A DNA stretch of 64,000 nt, taken from Nicotiana tabacum (Eukaryota; Streptophyta; Magnoliopsida; Solanales; Solanaceae). The position numbers were made by a program, and so were the translations under genes. Shown here piece by piece: positions 25,061 to 37,702 of the stretch (positions within the stretch are counted from its first letter, which is position 1; every line of letters begins with the position of its first letter). Location of the stretch: NCBI RefSeq assembly GCF_000715075.1, contig NC_134102.1, forward strand, positions 49,299,348 to 49,363,347. Reading direction: 5' to 3'. The notes beneath the pieces were generated by a model that saw only the letters and a program-made list of their open reading frames with translations, was not told the origin of the DNA and did no database searches.

Positions 25061-25851
25061 AGTTTGTCACGCCCCAAACTTGGGGAGCGCGACCGGAGCT
25101 CATCCGAGAGAACCCGGCCGAGCATGCCTGTTAGATTTCCTTCTACCCAAACTCATCCATGAATAAAGAGGAGATGTACTCCATTAATCAAATACTGAAA
25201 AGATTTTATTAACAACTTCCTTTTTATTCTCATTAGCAGCTTCATTCATAATTTCTAAAATATTACGAGTTTATAGAATTAATGAAAAAAAATATGATTT
25301 CCAAATACCAACATTTCTAGTTCAATTCCCAACATCAACAACAACCCACAACCTGTCTACGGAGCCTCTAAATATGACAGAAGAATAGTATGGAAGTGCC
25401 GGCAACAAGGCCCCGGCTATACCTCAAGACACAAAGTGTAACATCAAGTGACATAGGGCCCGGAATAGAATAGGGCTCACCAAAACCTGCTGAATAGGGG
25501 GTAACTGCTAACGAGGACCAAAATTGCACCGCTGATGAATCACCTTCATCCATTGAAGATGTAGTGCTGCCGGCAAAAAGGGACGTTAGTACATATGGAA
25601 TAGTATTAGTATGTAAAGCTAACTGTCCTCTTTCAAAATAGAATACCAATGTAAGACGGGGAAATCCATAGAAACAACAAGTTACAATCAATGATATTCA
25701 AATGCCAACTTAAAACATATTAATTTCCAAAATATAAAGATAACACTGGGAAGTGATAATCAAATTATGATGATAATATTATTTTTTGTTGGGAGATCTT
25801 TGGCACCGATATCCTACTGTTCACAATACCAGTGTTCACAATACTAATGTC

Positions 25852-26370
25852 ACCGTACTTTTAGTACGGATTCCGATCACGACCCGATCGGCTAGGCTAT
25901 CTCATTAGAGAAATCAACCACAATTACTATCAATACCAATACCACCATAATTTTAGCACGGAGTCCGATCACGACCCGATCGGTTAGGCTATCTCATTAG
26001 AGAATCAACTACAATTACTATCAATACCAATACCACCGTAATTTTAACACGGAGTCCAATCACGACCCGATCGGCTAGGCTATCTCATAAGAGAATCAAC
26101 CGCAATTATTATTAATACCAATACTACCGTAATTTTAGCACGGAGTCCGATCACGACCCGATCGGCTAGGCTATCTCATTAGAGAATCAACCACAATTAC
26201 TATCAATACCAATACCACCGTAATTTTAGCACGGAGTCCGATCACGACCCGATCGGCTAGGCTGTCTTATTTGAAGACATCAACCAAAATCTCAATTTCA
26301 ATTATAATTTCCAGTACAATCACCACCATGTGTGTGACATGGTATCCGATCACGACCCGATCTGCTAGGC
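25852..26370. repeat. about 91 bp tandem array with CCGATC/GATCGG hairpin (A right LTR)
   Basis: Units begin near 25852, 25944, 26035, 26126 and 26217, with a diverged unit near 26325. The copy number equals the left LTR, so the array predates insertion. Confidence 0.85.
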
Positions 26371-28062
26371 TGTGTTATTCGAGACATCAACCCTTTTATA
26401 TCAATCAATCTTACCCCAATTAAGAGGAATAATTTTATCACATCAATCTCATCCCAAATAAGGGGAATAATTCACAAAAATAACATAGGTGCAAATGTAT
26501 TTACCTCGTCATCTTCCACATTATATAAATCTCCACTAGTATTTTTAACCAATAATAACAACAATAATTCCTTGGCTCTTTTGGCCATTCACAAGATTCT
26601 TTATTCAAGGAACGGTAGCCATATTTGTTATTCCATACTTTTATTTCTTCCCTCTCATGTATCATCATCATAAATATCAACATACATATAATATTCCGGA
26701 AATCACAACTTTAAGTTCATTAGAAATGAACAATTTAAGCACAATAGATTTCTTTCCGAGAAATGGAGTAAAATAATTGGCAATTGATGCACAAGTTAAA
26801 CTCATCAGCAAATAACACACCAGTTATTCTTGACACATTTTCCCCCACAAAGGCAATACACAATTTTCACTCACGAATATTGAAAGAACGCAAAATACAT
26901 TGAAAATACTCACAAATCATAACGTTTGTTAAAACAGCCACATATGAGCATGACTTGAGCTTATAAGCTTTTAGGCAATTCTATTTTCGAAGTCAATTCG
27001 GAATAGTTGAATCAAGGCTCATTTCATAACTTTTCTCACATCATTTCATTTCATTGGCTCCATTAGCCACAAGTATAACTTTCACTTATATCAATCATCG
27101 CATTTCATACTTCTTTCGCATCTTTTAATTCCATTGGCACCATTGGCCACAAGTATTACTTTCACTTATATCAATCATCGCATTTCATACTTCTTTCACA
27201 TATTTATAGGTTATCAACAGTAAGATATTTCCAATCAAGGCTTTAGGTACACATATGGGCAGTTAAAAGTCTTAAGCATATTGAGTTTTCTCACGCAATT
27301 TGGAATCATAACCTTCAATTGAAACACAATTCAAAGACATAGTATTTTAATACACATATCATTCTTGAACACATTCCCAAAGGATAACATAATGTGTTAA
27401 GAACATTCAGAACACGTTTTGAATACTTAATTCTCGACACTTTGCTTATTCGGGACAATCTAATTTATTGGGAACAACTCAAAATATAGAATAAGGAACT
27501 TGAGACAACCATACTTGAAACTTATGAGAACATCATTGAATTCAATTCTAAGAGAGTAGTTTAGCCAACATACCTTGCATTGAACTTTTCTTAAATTACT
27601 ACAACGTTCCGGAAATTCTAGCAATCCCAATCTATTTGACACATAACAAAATTAAACCATTATTAGGAAGATATTCATGATCTCAGTTTATTTGAGCATT
27701 TTATCAAACACTAGGTGTGCAAATTTAACTACAAGATTCTTCTACAAGAATTCCTTCATTCCACAACTCAATCTTTACTTATTTAAGCTCAACAATCTCC
27801 TCACAAACCTTATTAGTACATATATGTATGCATAATAGTCTCACACCCAAGAATCATACTTCTCATGACCTACTTTTAATCAAAATCCCAAATTTTAGGG
27901 TTAGGGAGTAGAATCTTACCTATTAGATGAAGATCTTGTGAAATCTTCAAGTCTTGAGCAAGAATTGATGAACAAAATAGCTAGGTCTTCTCTTTCTTTC
28001 TCTAAGATAACTCTCTACTCTCTCTACAAAATCACATTTTACCTTCTAAAATGACCCCCTAA

Positions 28063-28074
28063 GGCCTTATATCA
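28063..28074 (-). promoter_or_regulatory. TATA-like box of A 5' LTR
   Basis: Minus strand TGATATAAGGCC, about 45 bp downstream (minus sense) of the palindrome cluster. The left-LTR version is TTTTATAAAAGGC. It is the presumed start of the element transcript. Confidence 0.6.
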
Positions 28075-28117
28075 AAATTGGATCGGATATGAAAATTTTC
28101 AAAAATGACCCCCGAAG

Positions 28118-28300
28118 TTAATTATGCGGTGCAATTATGCTATAGCATAATCTTTTTGCGGGCAGCAGACTTGCAACATAATCAATTATGCGACAGCATA
28201 ATTGCAGCATAATAGTTTGTCCGTCTCTGCTCCACTTTGCGATGCTTATGCGGTCCGCGGAACCGTTCTGCGATCGCGAAATTGATCGCAGATCCAGCAT
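28118..28300. repeat. palindrome cluster of A right LTR
   Basis: AATTATGCG / GCATAATTGC units plus TTGCGATGCTTATGCGG, TCCGCGGA and TGCGATCGCG. It has one fewer long unit than the left LTR copy. Confidence 0.75.
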
Positions 28301-29500
28301 TTGGTAATTTGGTCATAACTTCTTGTAGGAGTGTTTAAATGATGAACGGTTTGAAGCATTGGAAACTAGATACATAGACCTTTCTTGTGATAGGTAATAC
28401 ACCATATAAATCTTCATATCATATAGGTATGCTTGTTTGAAGTTAGGTTTTGTGAGAATTCACTTGAAACTTTATCCCATCATAAAATGTTTAACTTGAC
28501 TTAGCTTTGGGGCTCTTCTTAGACTATAAACCATTCTTAATGCACCTCATACATATATTATCATGATCAATTGATATAATTCTTATAATAGCCCTTGTCT
28601 GTACACAAAATAATATAATTAGCGCATATTAACTTTCTTAATAGCGCTTAAATATTTCGAAATATTTCGGGGTGTTACAAGTAATTCAAAAATAAAGGGG
28701 TAACAAGACAATAAGAGAGGTAGCAACTTCAACTAAAGCATATAAGAGCAATTACAACAATAAATAGAACAAATGCTAACAACATCAATTAGAGCATGTG
28801 AGAGTAAAGTTAACAATGAAAGATATAACATGTTATAACAAATTCAATTAAATACATGGAAGAAGTCTAAATCAGTCAAAATACCACATAAATCCTGTGT
28901 ACATACTTGTCACCTCGTGTACATGTCTTTCACATAATACAATTAGCATAATCAACTCAAATCCTAAGGGGTTGATTTCCCTACATAAAGATAGACAAGA
29001 TACTTACCTCAACTTGCCCAAATCAACCCTCGAAAATAGTTTTCCCCCTAAAATTCGCCTCCACACGGCTCAAATCTAACCAAAAATAACTTAATAACAA
29101 CAAATAATGCAAGAGAAACCAATTACAATAGATAAAGCTATAATCTTTATACAACTCCCCAAAAGTCAACCCCGGGCTCGTCCTGATAAAACTCGGGTCC
29201 AAGGGTAGATTCCGACTACCCATAACCCCACAAGTCCATATATGTGTCTTGTTTTAAAATCCGAGTCCAAATCGACTCTCAAAACTTTATTTTTTCAAAT
29301 CTTTGACAAAAATCACCAATTTTCGTCATTGATTCTCATAAATTTGATGTCAAATTCAAGATATAATCATGAAGAATAGTTGAAAATTGATTAGAATCAC
29401 TTACCCAATGTTTGTAGATAAAAAATCCCCTGTCCAAATAGCCTCCTATCGAATCTAGGGTTCTAAAATGAGAGAAAATGATATGAAATCCCGTCTCCAG

Positions 29501-29513
29501 GCCCTTTTATTCA
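29501..29513 (-). promoter_or_regulatory. TATA-like box of solo LTR D
   Basis: Minus strand CTGAATAAAAGGGC immediately after the CGCAATTGCG array. It keeps the array-then-TATA order of the other LTRs. Confidence 0.5.
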
Positions 29514-29517
29514 GTTG

Positions 29518-29830
29518 CAGATGTCGCAATTGCGACACTGGGTTCGAAATTGCGAACCCTCGCAATTGCGAACCCTCGCAATTGCGAAGAACATCTCGCA
29601 ATTGTGGTTGCTGATGGCCTAAATGGGAAGTCGCAAATGCGACATAGGGTTCGCAATTGCGAAGCCTGCTCCCTTCACAAGTGCGACTATAATGTTGCAA
29701 ATATGAACCTATCCAGAATGGCACACACTTTGCAATTGCGAGTGAGGCATCACAATTGCGATAGCTGACCATCACCTATTCACTTTGCAATTGTGAGGCT
29801 GGTGCTCGCAATTGCGACATCATAGACACC
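29518..29830. repeat. CGCAATTGCG palindrome array (solo LTR D)
   Basis: About a dozen copies of TCGCAATTGCGA and near variants (CGCAAATGCGA, TTCGCAATTGCGAA) over 310 bp. The TATA-like GAATAAAAGGGC on the minus strand is directly adjacent at 29501-29513. Confidence 0.85.
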
Positions 29831-30792
29831 AGCACACCAACAACTCATTTTCAGTCCAAACCTTTCCAAAACACGTATGAAACGCACCCGATCCCTTGGG
29901 GATCCAAACCAAACATCCATACAAGTCTAAAAATATCATACTAACCCACTTGCGCTATCGAAACAACAAATAACATCTAGAACTATGAATCAGGCATCAA
30001 AACGCATGAATTTCAAAGAAAAGTTTAAAAATCTCTAGAATTGCAACCAAGCGTCTGAATCCTATCAAATCAACTCCAAATGACACCAAATTTTGCAGGC
30101 AAGTTCCAAATAGCATAACAGACCTATTTCAAGTCCCAGTACCAAATTCCGAACCCGATAGCCAAAAAGTCAACCTACGGTCAAACTTGAGAAATCTTCT
30201 AAACCTCAAATTGCCAACTTTCAACAAAATAACACAAATCGACCTAGGAACCTCCTAATTCGAATTCAGGCATACGCCCAAGTCTAAAATCATGATACGA
30301 ACCTATTGAAGCCATCAAAATATCGTTTCGGGGTTGTTTTCATAAAATTTTAACTTTGGTAAGCATTTCTAACTTAGGCTTTCTAATCCAAGAACCAAAG
30401 GGTCCAAATCAACCTGAAACCTTCCCGGAATGAAACTAACCAACCCCGCAAGTCATAAAACTATAAATACATATGTGTGAAGACTAAAAAGGGGAATCGG
30501 AGCTCATATAAACCAAAATGACATGTCAGGTCATTATAGTATACTTCAATTTTATGTGGGAGCTAACACCATAACTCCAGGTACTTTGGGATAAAAGCTC
30601 AGTGATATTAGACTCAAGTTTGAGTAAAATTATGAACGTAACTTGCAATAACTTTTGCCGACTTTCGTTTTACAAGTTGATTGACTTCAATACTTAACAT
30701 ACTAATAATATATGATTCAATTAACTTAAAACACAACCTCATTGGAATATTAAGCACTCACTGTTTTTGTCCGAAAAATATGGGTTATAACA

Positions 30793-31598
30793 AGATTCTA
30801 GCACCGCATGCACCGCCAGAAAGTGACTTGGGTACTAGCCCCCTTTTGGCCAAACAAATGTCAATGCCACAGGCACCGCCAGGTGACATGGATGCCAAAA
30901 CCATAAATCCTCCCAAAAGTCTATAATTTCTTCCAAATCTGCTGAAACTCACTCGAGCCCACCCCCCACCGCCTGAACCACATATAATCACCCGAACTAG
31001 TGTCTATAACCTATACAAACTTTTTCAAGAGCTCAAAACAAATCTGAAAAACATCACAAATAAGACTGAGGATATAAACAAACATATGATCTTTCTTAAG
31101 TTCTTCAAGTTTCAATTTCACAAGATAGGTCTGAATCACTCCTAATCCCTTCGGTACACCTCTAAACCACTATATAAAGTATAAATAACCTATATGGACT
31201 TATCCAAAGGATCAAAATACGAATCGTAGTACAATAACATAAAAGTTAAACTTATCAAATCTTAAGTCCTTCAAACTACCAACTTCTAACTCAAAGCGTT
31301 GAATCAACCCCGGGCCACCCGATACTCAATTTGAACATATGTATAAGTCCAAACCATCATACGAACCTATTAGAACCTTCAAATCTCTATTCATAGTATG
31401 TTTGTCCAAAATGTTGACTTTGGTCAACTCTTCTTAACTTAAAGCCTCTAGTTGATAATCAAGTGTTCCAAATCACTCCTGGACCTCTAGGAACCCCTAA
31501 TCATACATGCAAGTCATAAAGCATCGTATGAACCTACTCAAGATATAAAATCATATAACGAGATATTATAACTTTAAATGATCGGTTGGGTTGTTACA
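30793..31598 (-). mobile_element. LTR 3' fragment (C/D-like U3)
   Basis: It ends GGTTGGGTTGTTACA like C and D termini, and 'ccaaaatgttgactttggtcaactctt' near 31410 matches the U3 of C ('aaaagtcaaacttggtcgactctt') and D. The other end is cut at the boundary with LTR F. No gene. Confidence 0.6.
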
Positions 31599-32673
31599 AT
31601 AGTAGATCTCGACGAAAGCGGCTAAAATATTTTTCTGATATCTTGCCATAAGGCCTTACTGTCTGATGTGGTTGTATACTGTGACTATCATAGTCATGAT
31701 GGGTTCAGTATCCTTACATGTTTTTAAATATCTCCTTATAGTTATATGTACCAATAATTATATTCATGAATGTCAAATGCTAGATACGTAGCAAAGCGAG
31801 TGACTAATAGCAGCGTATCACGTAAGAAACCTTTCCCTTTGTCTGAATATGAATGATCTAACGTGGAACTATAAGAAGTCTAGTTGTTGTTGCTACGACC
31901 TACTGTGTCGAAGGCCTATCTGCAACTCTGAAGCTTAAGAGTTTCTCCCTTAATTTTTTGGTCATCTTTGCTAGTCTAATACATTCTCATTTGTATTTCT
32001 TATTGTTCTCATCACATCTTGTTTTCGAAAAAACGGAAGGTGGTAGTTACAACTTTCCGAATTCATATACCTTGTTTAGTCGATCCTTGTTCACTATTAA
32101 AATTCTGTCATGGAACATGAGGTATAATCTTCTCCTACTAGACTTTCGACAAATATTCTGCATCTTTCTAGATTTCATTCATGGTGGATGTCGCTCTAAC
32201 AAACCATCTTTGCATTTCAATTCAGCCGGATCATGTCTTAGAGGCATTCTTGCTGATGTCCCCTTAATTATCTCGTTAATACAACTTTCTGTTAACACCA
32301 ACATCTTTTTGACAACACTCTTAAGACTTTGCCATCTTCCGTATGATGAGTCCTTAAAATTTGACTATCAATTCCGCTTAATCACCATTTACTTCTCACT
32401 TAGAAGTCAACATTCACCTCATGTCTTGCACTTCAAATAATTATTGATGTTGCGTAATGATTGGCGTCAAATTCTCTGGTCGTGTCGAGAACGTCAATCA
32501 TACTCAAATTTGATAGGAAAAGGAGTATTATTTTTGCCTTAAGCTCTAATGCACGATATAAGAAGGAAAGCAAGGAAGTTTCCTAACATGTACTATAGTC
32601 TCCCAAGTATTAGATGTGGCACGCTACACACCCATACGCAGGACTCTACAAACAGCGTCGCATGATTCCCTGG
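31599..32673 (-). mobile_element. decayed retroelement internal region with conserved leader
   Basis: No recognisable protein domain. The last 90 bp (near 32585-32673) match the leaders of A, C and E ('tagatgtggcacgctacacaccca', 'aggactctacaaacagcg', 'gattccctggga'), but the primer site itself is missing and the leader runs straight into an LTR start (GACCCCAAAACCGGG). A plus-strand open frame of about 160 codons at 31958-32440 has no family resemblance and I do not call it a gene. Confidence 0.5.
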
Positions 32674-32774
32674 GACCCCAAAACCGGGTGGGACGTGATG
32701 GTACCCAACCTATACCTAACTATATGAATGGTAGTACGGACCAAGTTGACCATGCTAAACTTTGATAATCCTTA

Positions 32775-33448
32775 TGTATACGGTTAAAATCGGGCTCACC
32801 CGATTTTACTATTTGACCGAGACCGGGAGTTTGCATCGAAGAATGGCCTCGTAACGGAATAGGCTATATTACGAGGATAAGGTACCGAGTTCAGAACCGA
32901 TGTACCTGTCAAGATCGAGGCTAGTAGCGATCGAAGCCAAGTGAGACAGACATCGAGCAAGATCGAAGATAGCATAATAATAGAAAGGCAAGATATCCGT
33001 GGCTGGTCGAGGATCATGGCGTAAATATCGGTGACTGGTCGGGGATCATGGCGTAAATCTCGGACCGGATCAATTCAGAAACGGTTGGTTAGCTAATCAT
33101 GGGGTTTCCTTCTGTAATTAGAATTGTACCATAAGTAGAACTCCTCTGCTATATAAAGGGGATTTCTTATCATTTGTAACAGACGAGTCAGAGAGATAAA
33201 AGAAATACAATTTTCTTTCCTGTTGATATGATTGTTCATCAGCTTGCTTTATTTTTAACTATTTTGGTATCAGTCAGTACGAGGGCATCCTAGCTCGAGG
33301 GTTGAATTCCGTTTCAATACTGGTTCGCTTTATTTTATAGTTCATTTCTGTTATTAATCTTCATATTTATCTATCGGTATTAAGTGAAATCGCATATCCT
33401 TAGAACCTCATTATAAGTTTAATTGTTATCCAATTTTAAGGGTAAACA
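32775..33448 (+). mobile_element. solo LTR 'G', 674 bp
   Basis: It runs from TGTATACGGTTAAAATC to GGGTAAACA, flanked by perfect 5 bp duplications CCTTA at 32770-32774 and 33449-33453. A TATA box TATATAAAGGGG at 33150 sets the plus orientation. It is unrelated to the long gypsy LTRs around it. The internal region was lost by LTR-LTR recombination, or this is a small TRIM-like element. Confidence 0.85.
33150..33161 (+). promoter_or_regulatory. TATA box of solo LTR G
   Basis: TATATAAAGGGG in the context TGCTATATAAAGGGGATTTC, about 375 bp into a 674 bp LTR, a normal position for an LTR promoter. Confidence 0.65.
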
Positions 33449-33855
33449 CCTTAAACAATTTAAATATGGAAACAATTTAATGACATCTGACAGATACGAA
33501 TTTAAAGATCTAAACACACTACAACAAGTCATGAGCCTATAACTGAATAATATGAGTACATAAGTATTCGAGGAATTTCCCTGTAATAAAATAAGTGCCT
33601 AATAACATCTAACAATCTGAAAAGAACATTGAAATCGCTAGAAAGAATCAACGGCTCACCAATGAGTCTACAGATTTTGTTTCTAGCCACGTTTTTTGTC
33701 ACCTATAAACTCAACGTCTACCACATGACACGCAGACCCAATGTGCTAAGTACCACCAAAGGATACCTAGAATGTCTTGTTGACAACCCGAAATGGTGGA
33801 GAAGACTAGCTTAGACTATATAAATATTGAGAAATACAACAAGTAGAGTAAATCA

Positions 33856-35978
33856 TCTATATTTATATTAAAAGTGGGAAGCCCTTAATTAAAAAGTTGA
33901 ATTACTAAAATATTCTTTTACATAATTTACATAACCTAATTATAAAAAAACTTATTCCTCCGAAGAGTTGTCAAGCTAATGCTAACAGTGACAGCTATTA
34001 ATTTTACAAGCCAACGTTAACAATCACAACCATTCCTTTTAAAGAGTCAGTATACATGTGCATTTGTGTATATGGTATGTTTCTTCTTCGTGCTTTCTTT
34101 CTTAGTTTTCGTGTTCACATCTTGGCGGATATTGTTATTCTTGCTTTACTTCACTCAGTTATATTTTAATATTTATTTTTATTTACTCTAATGAATAAAT
34201 CAGTATTTATATTTTCACTGATTATTTATGTTCTTGCAAATTTGTGTCTTTAATTATGAGTATACATTAACCACTTTTTTTAATGAGTATATTGGTTACT
34301 TTCACGTCTGTGGAGAATAGTATCATTTTTAGTTGGTGATTTATTGTTGGACGTCTTTCATATATTAAACCATATATGTAATAAAAAAAAGTTGATTGTC
34401 CAACAATATAGTCTATTTTCTTGGATTATCAATATGACTTTTTTATTCTTAATTTTATCCTCTATGTACGTTTCTGTATTCATCCGTTAATAAATATTAG
34501 TACCAAAACAAATATTTAGTATTTCATTATGTGCTTATGATCTGTGTTTGTTTATGTATATTCCCGTGCATACAAATATTAGTTGGTGGGAAGTTTAACT
34601 AAAAGTTCATAAAGGCATTATGCATTATTTGTTAAGTAGGATATAAAACAGTTTAAGTTTGGTAAATAAAATAAATCATTAATTTTATTTTGATATTCAG
34701 AAACTACCAATAATCATTTTTTATCATAATATTTTAGATATTCATATCATCTACACTTTGCATACATTAATCTTTTTAACGATCCACTCTGTTTACTATG
34801 AAGTTCTATTTTACGCTCTTGCAAGTGAAAGAAATAAATGTTTTTTTGAAAGATATTCCATATGAATTATAGTTGTATTATTATCTGCCGTAGTCTATTG
34901 GCATATATGCAGTGGCAGAGCCACCTTATAGGAATGACACCCCTTCGCGGGAAAAATATATTGTGTAGCTAGGTAAAAAACTAAATCATATGTATATATT
35001 CTATGTATTGACTCCCCTTAATTTCCTTGTACGTTTACTTTTATATATTTTTGACAACACTCCACTATTATCTGCAGTAGTCTATAGACATATATGTGGC
35101 TTTTCACTTAATTTTATCTTACTTGATTACCTAAATTTTATTTAGTAAATAAAAAATGACTCATTATCCAATTCAATTCGATCATATCTACAAATGAGAT
35201 TATAGCTCTAACACTTATTTTTATATAAATAAATATTAATTATAGACGTATATGAAGAAGAAGTGCATGATATGTTAGGTTTTTTAAGTAATGTGTGAAA
35301 AGGAAATGGAGAAAAAAATATATGTTAAATAATTCTTTTTTACGATGGAACTTTGTCCCTTAATGGAAAGGAAGAGAAAGAGGGGTGTTCCTCAAGCAAA
35401 CTTATACCGATTGTATCATCATTGAGCTAGTTCCTTATTTTTCCCATTTTGCCTTTTCTTTCATAAATAATAGTACTTCTAATAGTTTGACAATATATAT
35501 ATATATATATACATTTGAAAAAAAATATTTAATGTTAACCAACAAAAAAGAAATTTATTTTACTATTGTTAACTGTAGATACTGATTACTTATTCATTTT
35601 AAAAGATTATGTTTGAATCATATTTGGTTGAAGTTTGAAAAATTAGTATTTTAAGTTAAATTTGAAGTTGAAATTGTGTTTGACATGAATTTCACTTACA
35701 AAAGAAGTTAGAACTTTTGTGAAGGAGACATTACTTTCTTTGAGATACTAAAACAAAACTTTTAGGTTCAAAATCTTGTTTCTTAAAAATAAAATTAAAA
35801 TTAAAATAATAGATAAAATTGTAAAATAAATATTGAATTGCAAATAATGTGTGTCCATATGCCCTTATAAATAAAAATAATTCTTAAAGTATGCATATGA
35901 TTAAATTTAGTATTTTGCAATACATACTTTATAATAATGATATGAGATAAATGTGCAACGCACGTTCAGAGAGACTAG
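33856..35978 (+). mobile_element. non-autonomous Helitron, about 2.1 kb
   Basis: It starts TCTATATTTATATTAAAAGTGGG, typical of plant Helitron 5' ends, and ends with the short hairpin GTGC-AAC-GCAC followed 14 bp later by terminal CTAG (35975-35978). Flanking bases are A on the left and T on the right, the expected insertion between A and T, with no TSD. It encodes no RepHel protein; the interior is AT-rich without convincing frames. It interrupts LTR H. Confidence 0.75.
34879..35097. repeat. about 30 bp direct repeats around a 'ggcagagccacc' fragment inside the Helitron
   Basis: The block 'attatctgccgtagtctattggcatatatg' type occurs at about 34879 and again, slightly changed, at about 35066. 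Between them lies a fragment starting CAGTGGCAGAGCCACC, a motif frequent in dispersed plant repeats. This may be a small insertion or a local duplication within the Helitron. Confidence 0.4.
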
Positions 35979-37484
35979 TTCATATAAAAATAACTGAATA
36001 ATCTAAAAGCTAAAACTGATTTTGATAATTTAATTTGAACTAATAACTGAAAGCTAAAGTTATAAATTGTGTCTGTATCTGATAATTAAAACTAAAGCTA
36101 AAAGTTGAGTCTAAAATCGATATCTAAAACTGAATCTTAAAACTGGGTTATTTTTAAAGAAATAACTTTTTTTGAAACATTGCACATAGTGGCCCTATAT
36201 ATGTGAGCATCTAGGAACACATATGGGGACTACTAAAGTTGTTGTGGCGCCTCTAATTATCCTCACTCAAGCTCAACCAGTATGTTGGACCATCGAGTAG
36301 CTCGATCAAGCTCAATCCATATGTGGCTCGTCAGTAAGGCCACTGATTATTCTAACTCATGCTCAACCCATTTGTGGCCCTCAAGTAGCTCAATCAAGCT
36401 CAACCTATATATGCACGTTAGCACCTATAAGTATAGGGTAGCTAGCTCTTGCCACCATGACACTCATGCTCAGGAAGGTTGGCAACTTCTCCCTTTCTGA
36501 ATCTGAATCTGAGTACACTAAAACCTGTGGATAATGTATCTACTAGATGTCACGATCCCAAATTCACTAGTTGTGATGGAACCTAACCCAACCCGCTAGG
36601 TAAGTCAACTAATAACCATCCAATTTCAATAATATTAATAAAATAATTGAATAAAAGGAATTATTTGAATCTTATACATTTTTCCCAAGAATTGGTAGTA
36701 CAAATCACGAGCTTTTAAGAATAGAGATTACAAAGCGGAAATGAAATAAATACATAGTCTGTTTGAATAGTACATAAACAGAGTTTTACATATCTAAAGC
36801 TACCACGAACAAGAGGCAGCTACAGCCGGGATGCAGGTACATCTTCAATCCAACTCCCATCGAACACAGCGACATCAGTAGCCAACATCTGCACGCAAGG
36901 TGCAGAAGTGTAGTATGAGTACAACCGACTCCATGTACTCAATAAGTAACAAACCTAACCTTAGGTTGAAAGTAGTGACGAGCTTGTACCAAGGTCGGGT
37001 CCAATACCAATATCCTACAACAGTTCATAGCAGCATAATACAAGTAATAAAAGATGTATCTCATAAGTAAAATGCTCAGCTCGTTCACAGTTCTAGAAAA
37101 TAGTCATACTTTTCAAGTATCTTAGTGGAAACCCAATCTTTTACCGAAAATGCCAAAAATACGAGTAAGTTTGAAAACTGTAATTTTTCCAAATATCCTT
37201 TCCACAATAAATAAGATATTTTATTTTCTTTCGAGATAGCAAGTGTGAAATACCTCTCTAGGCCCACATATCAATGTGTGTAAAAAGTCATGAATGACGT
37301 GATACCGTACATCATGAGAAAATAATGCATCTCTATGCCTGTATGTCATGTGTGCTTGTCAATGCCATGTATCTCAGAGATGAATCATGTACTCACACTC
37401 TCAGAGTACTCAATCTCACTGTCTCGCATTCTCTCTCACTATGCTCAAGACTCAGCACACTCAATCACTCAGTGTTGTACAATA

Positions 37485-37702
37485 CCTGTTGCGGCGTGCA
37501 TCCCGATCCATATATGACCATAAGGACCGTTGCGGCGTGTAATCCGATCCACATATATATAGTCGACTGCGCTCACTGGGGCTGTACAGACTCCGAAGGG
37601 ACTCCTTCAACCCAAGCGCTATATTGTTGCGGCGTGCAGCCCGATCCAATATTGTTACCGCATGCAACCCGATCCAATATTGTTGCGGCGTGCAACCCGA
37701 TC

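Larger units (their letters stand above)
22495..25064 (-). mobile_element. internal region of element A, no readable gag-pol
   Basis: A 2.57 kb AT-rich core between the LTRs. I read no protease, reverse transcriptase, RNase H or integrase motif on either strand; open frames are short and unconvincing. The last 120 bp before the right LTR form the conserved leader, with 'actctactagacacagctc' and a perfect primer site. Confidence 0.8.
8010..28679 (-). mobile_element. non-autonomous gypsy-type LTR element 'A' with perfect TSD
   Basis: The element consists of two about 3.6 kb LTRs around a 2.57 kb core. Perfect 5 bp duplications AGTAA flank it at 8005-8009 and 28680-28684. LTR termini read TGTCAC...GTTACA on the plus strand, with the primer site next to the right LTR and the polypurine tract next to the left LTR, so it is transcribed on the minus strand. 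No gag or pol can be read in the core. The left LTR contains element B. It resembles large coding-less derivatives (LARD-like) that depend on proteins from another element, plausibly a Tekay-type one given the shared primer site and leader. Confidence 0.9.
25065..28679 (-). repeat. element A 5' LTR (right)
   Basis: 3615 bp, TGTCACGCC...GTTACA on the plus strand. It is uninterrupted, so it serves as reference for the left LTR. It holds the 91 bp array (25852-26370), a palindrome cluster (28118-28300) and a minus-strand TGATATAAGGCC at 28063-28074. Confidence 0.9.
6784..30538 (-). mobile_element. solo LTR 'D' inserted in LTR F, itself split by element A
   Basis: The outer parts are 6784-8009 and 28685-30538, about 3.1 kb together. 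D starts TGTCACGACCCC and ends GGTCATTATA, a decayed GGTCGTTACA. It is flanked by GTAGA (6779-6783) and GTATA (30539-30543), a 5 bp TSD with one change. No internal region remains, so it is a solo LTR. A second copy of the family in opposite orientation is K (60195-64000). It carries a CGCAATTGCG array at 29518-29830 and a minus-strand TATA-like GAATAAAAGGGC at 29501-29513. Confidence 0.85.
4650..30792 (-). mobile_element. Tekay-type LTR 'F', split by solo LTR D
   Basis: The LTR segments are 4650-6783 and about 30539-30792. They align with the E LTR through shared blocks: the 'ggccgacaaggcc' motif, 'caagcctctactgatagatg'-like text, 'taccgagtatgtaaggcaat', and near 6700-6783 plus 30544-30700 the E sequence around 51890-52100. 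The LTR begins TGTCACACC after a decayed primer site and ends near 30792 with GGGTTATAACA, like E's GGGTGTAACA. It is the 5' LTR of a minus-strand element. All sequence between 6784 and 30538 is a later insertion. This is one of the oldest layers of the nest. Confidence 0.75.

Noticed and set aside
31958..32440. 160-codon plus-strand open frame
   Set aside because: It lies in decayed retroelement sequence, has no family resemblance and no promoter or splice context.
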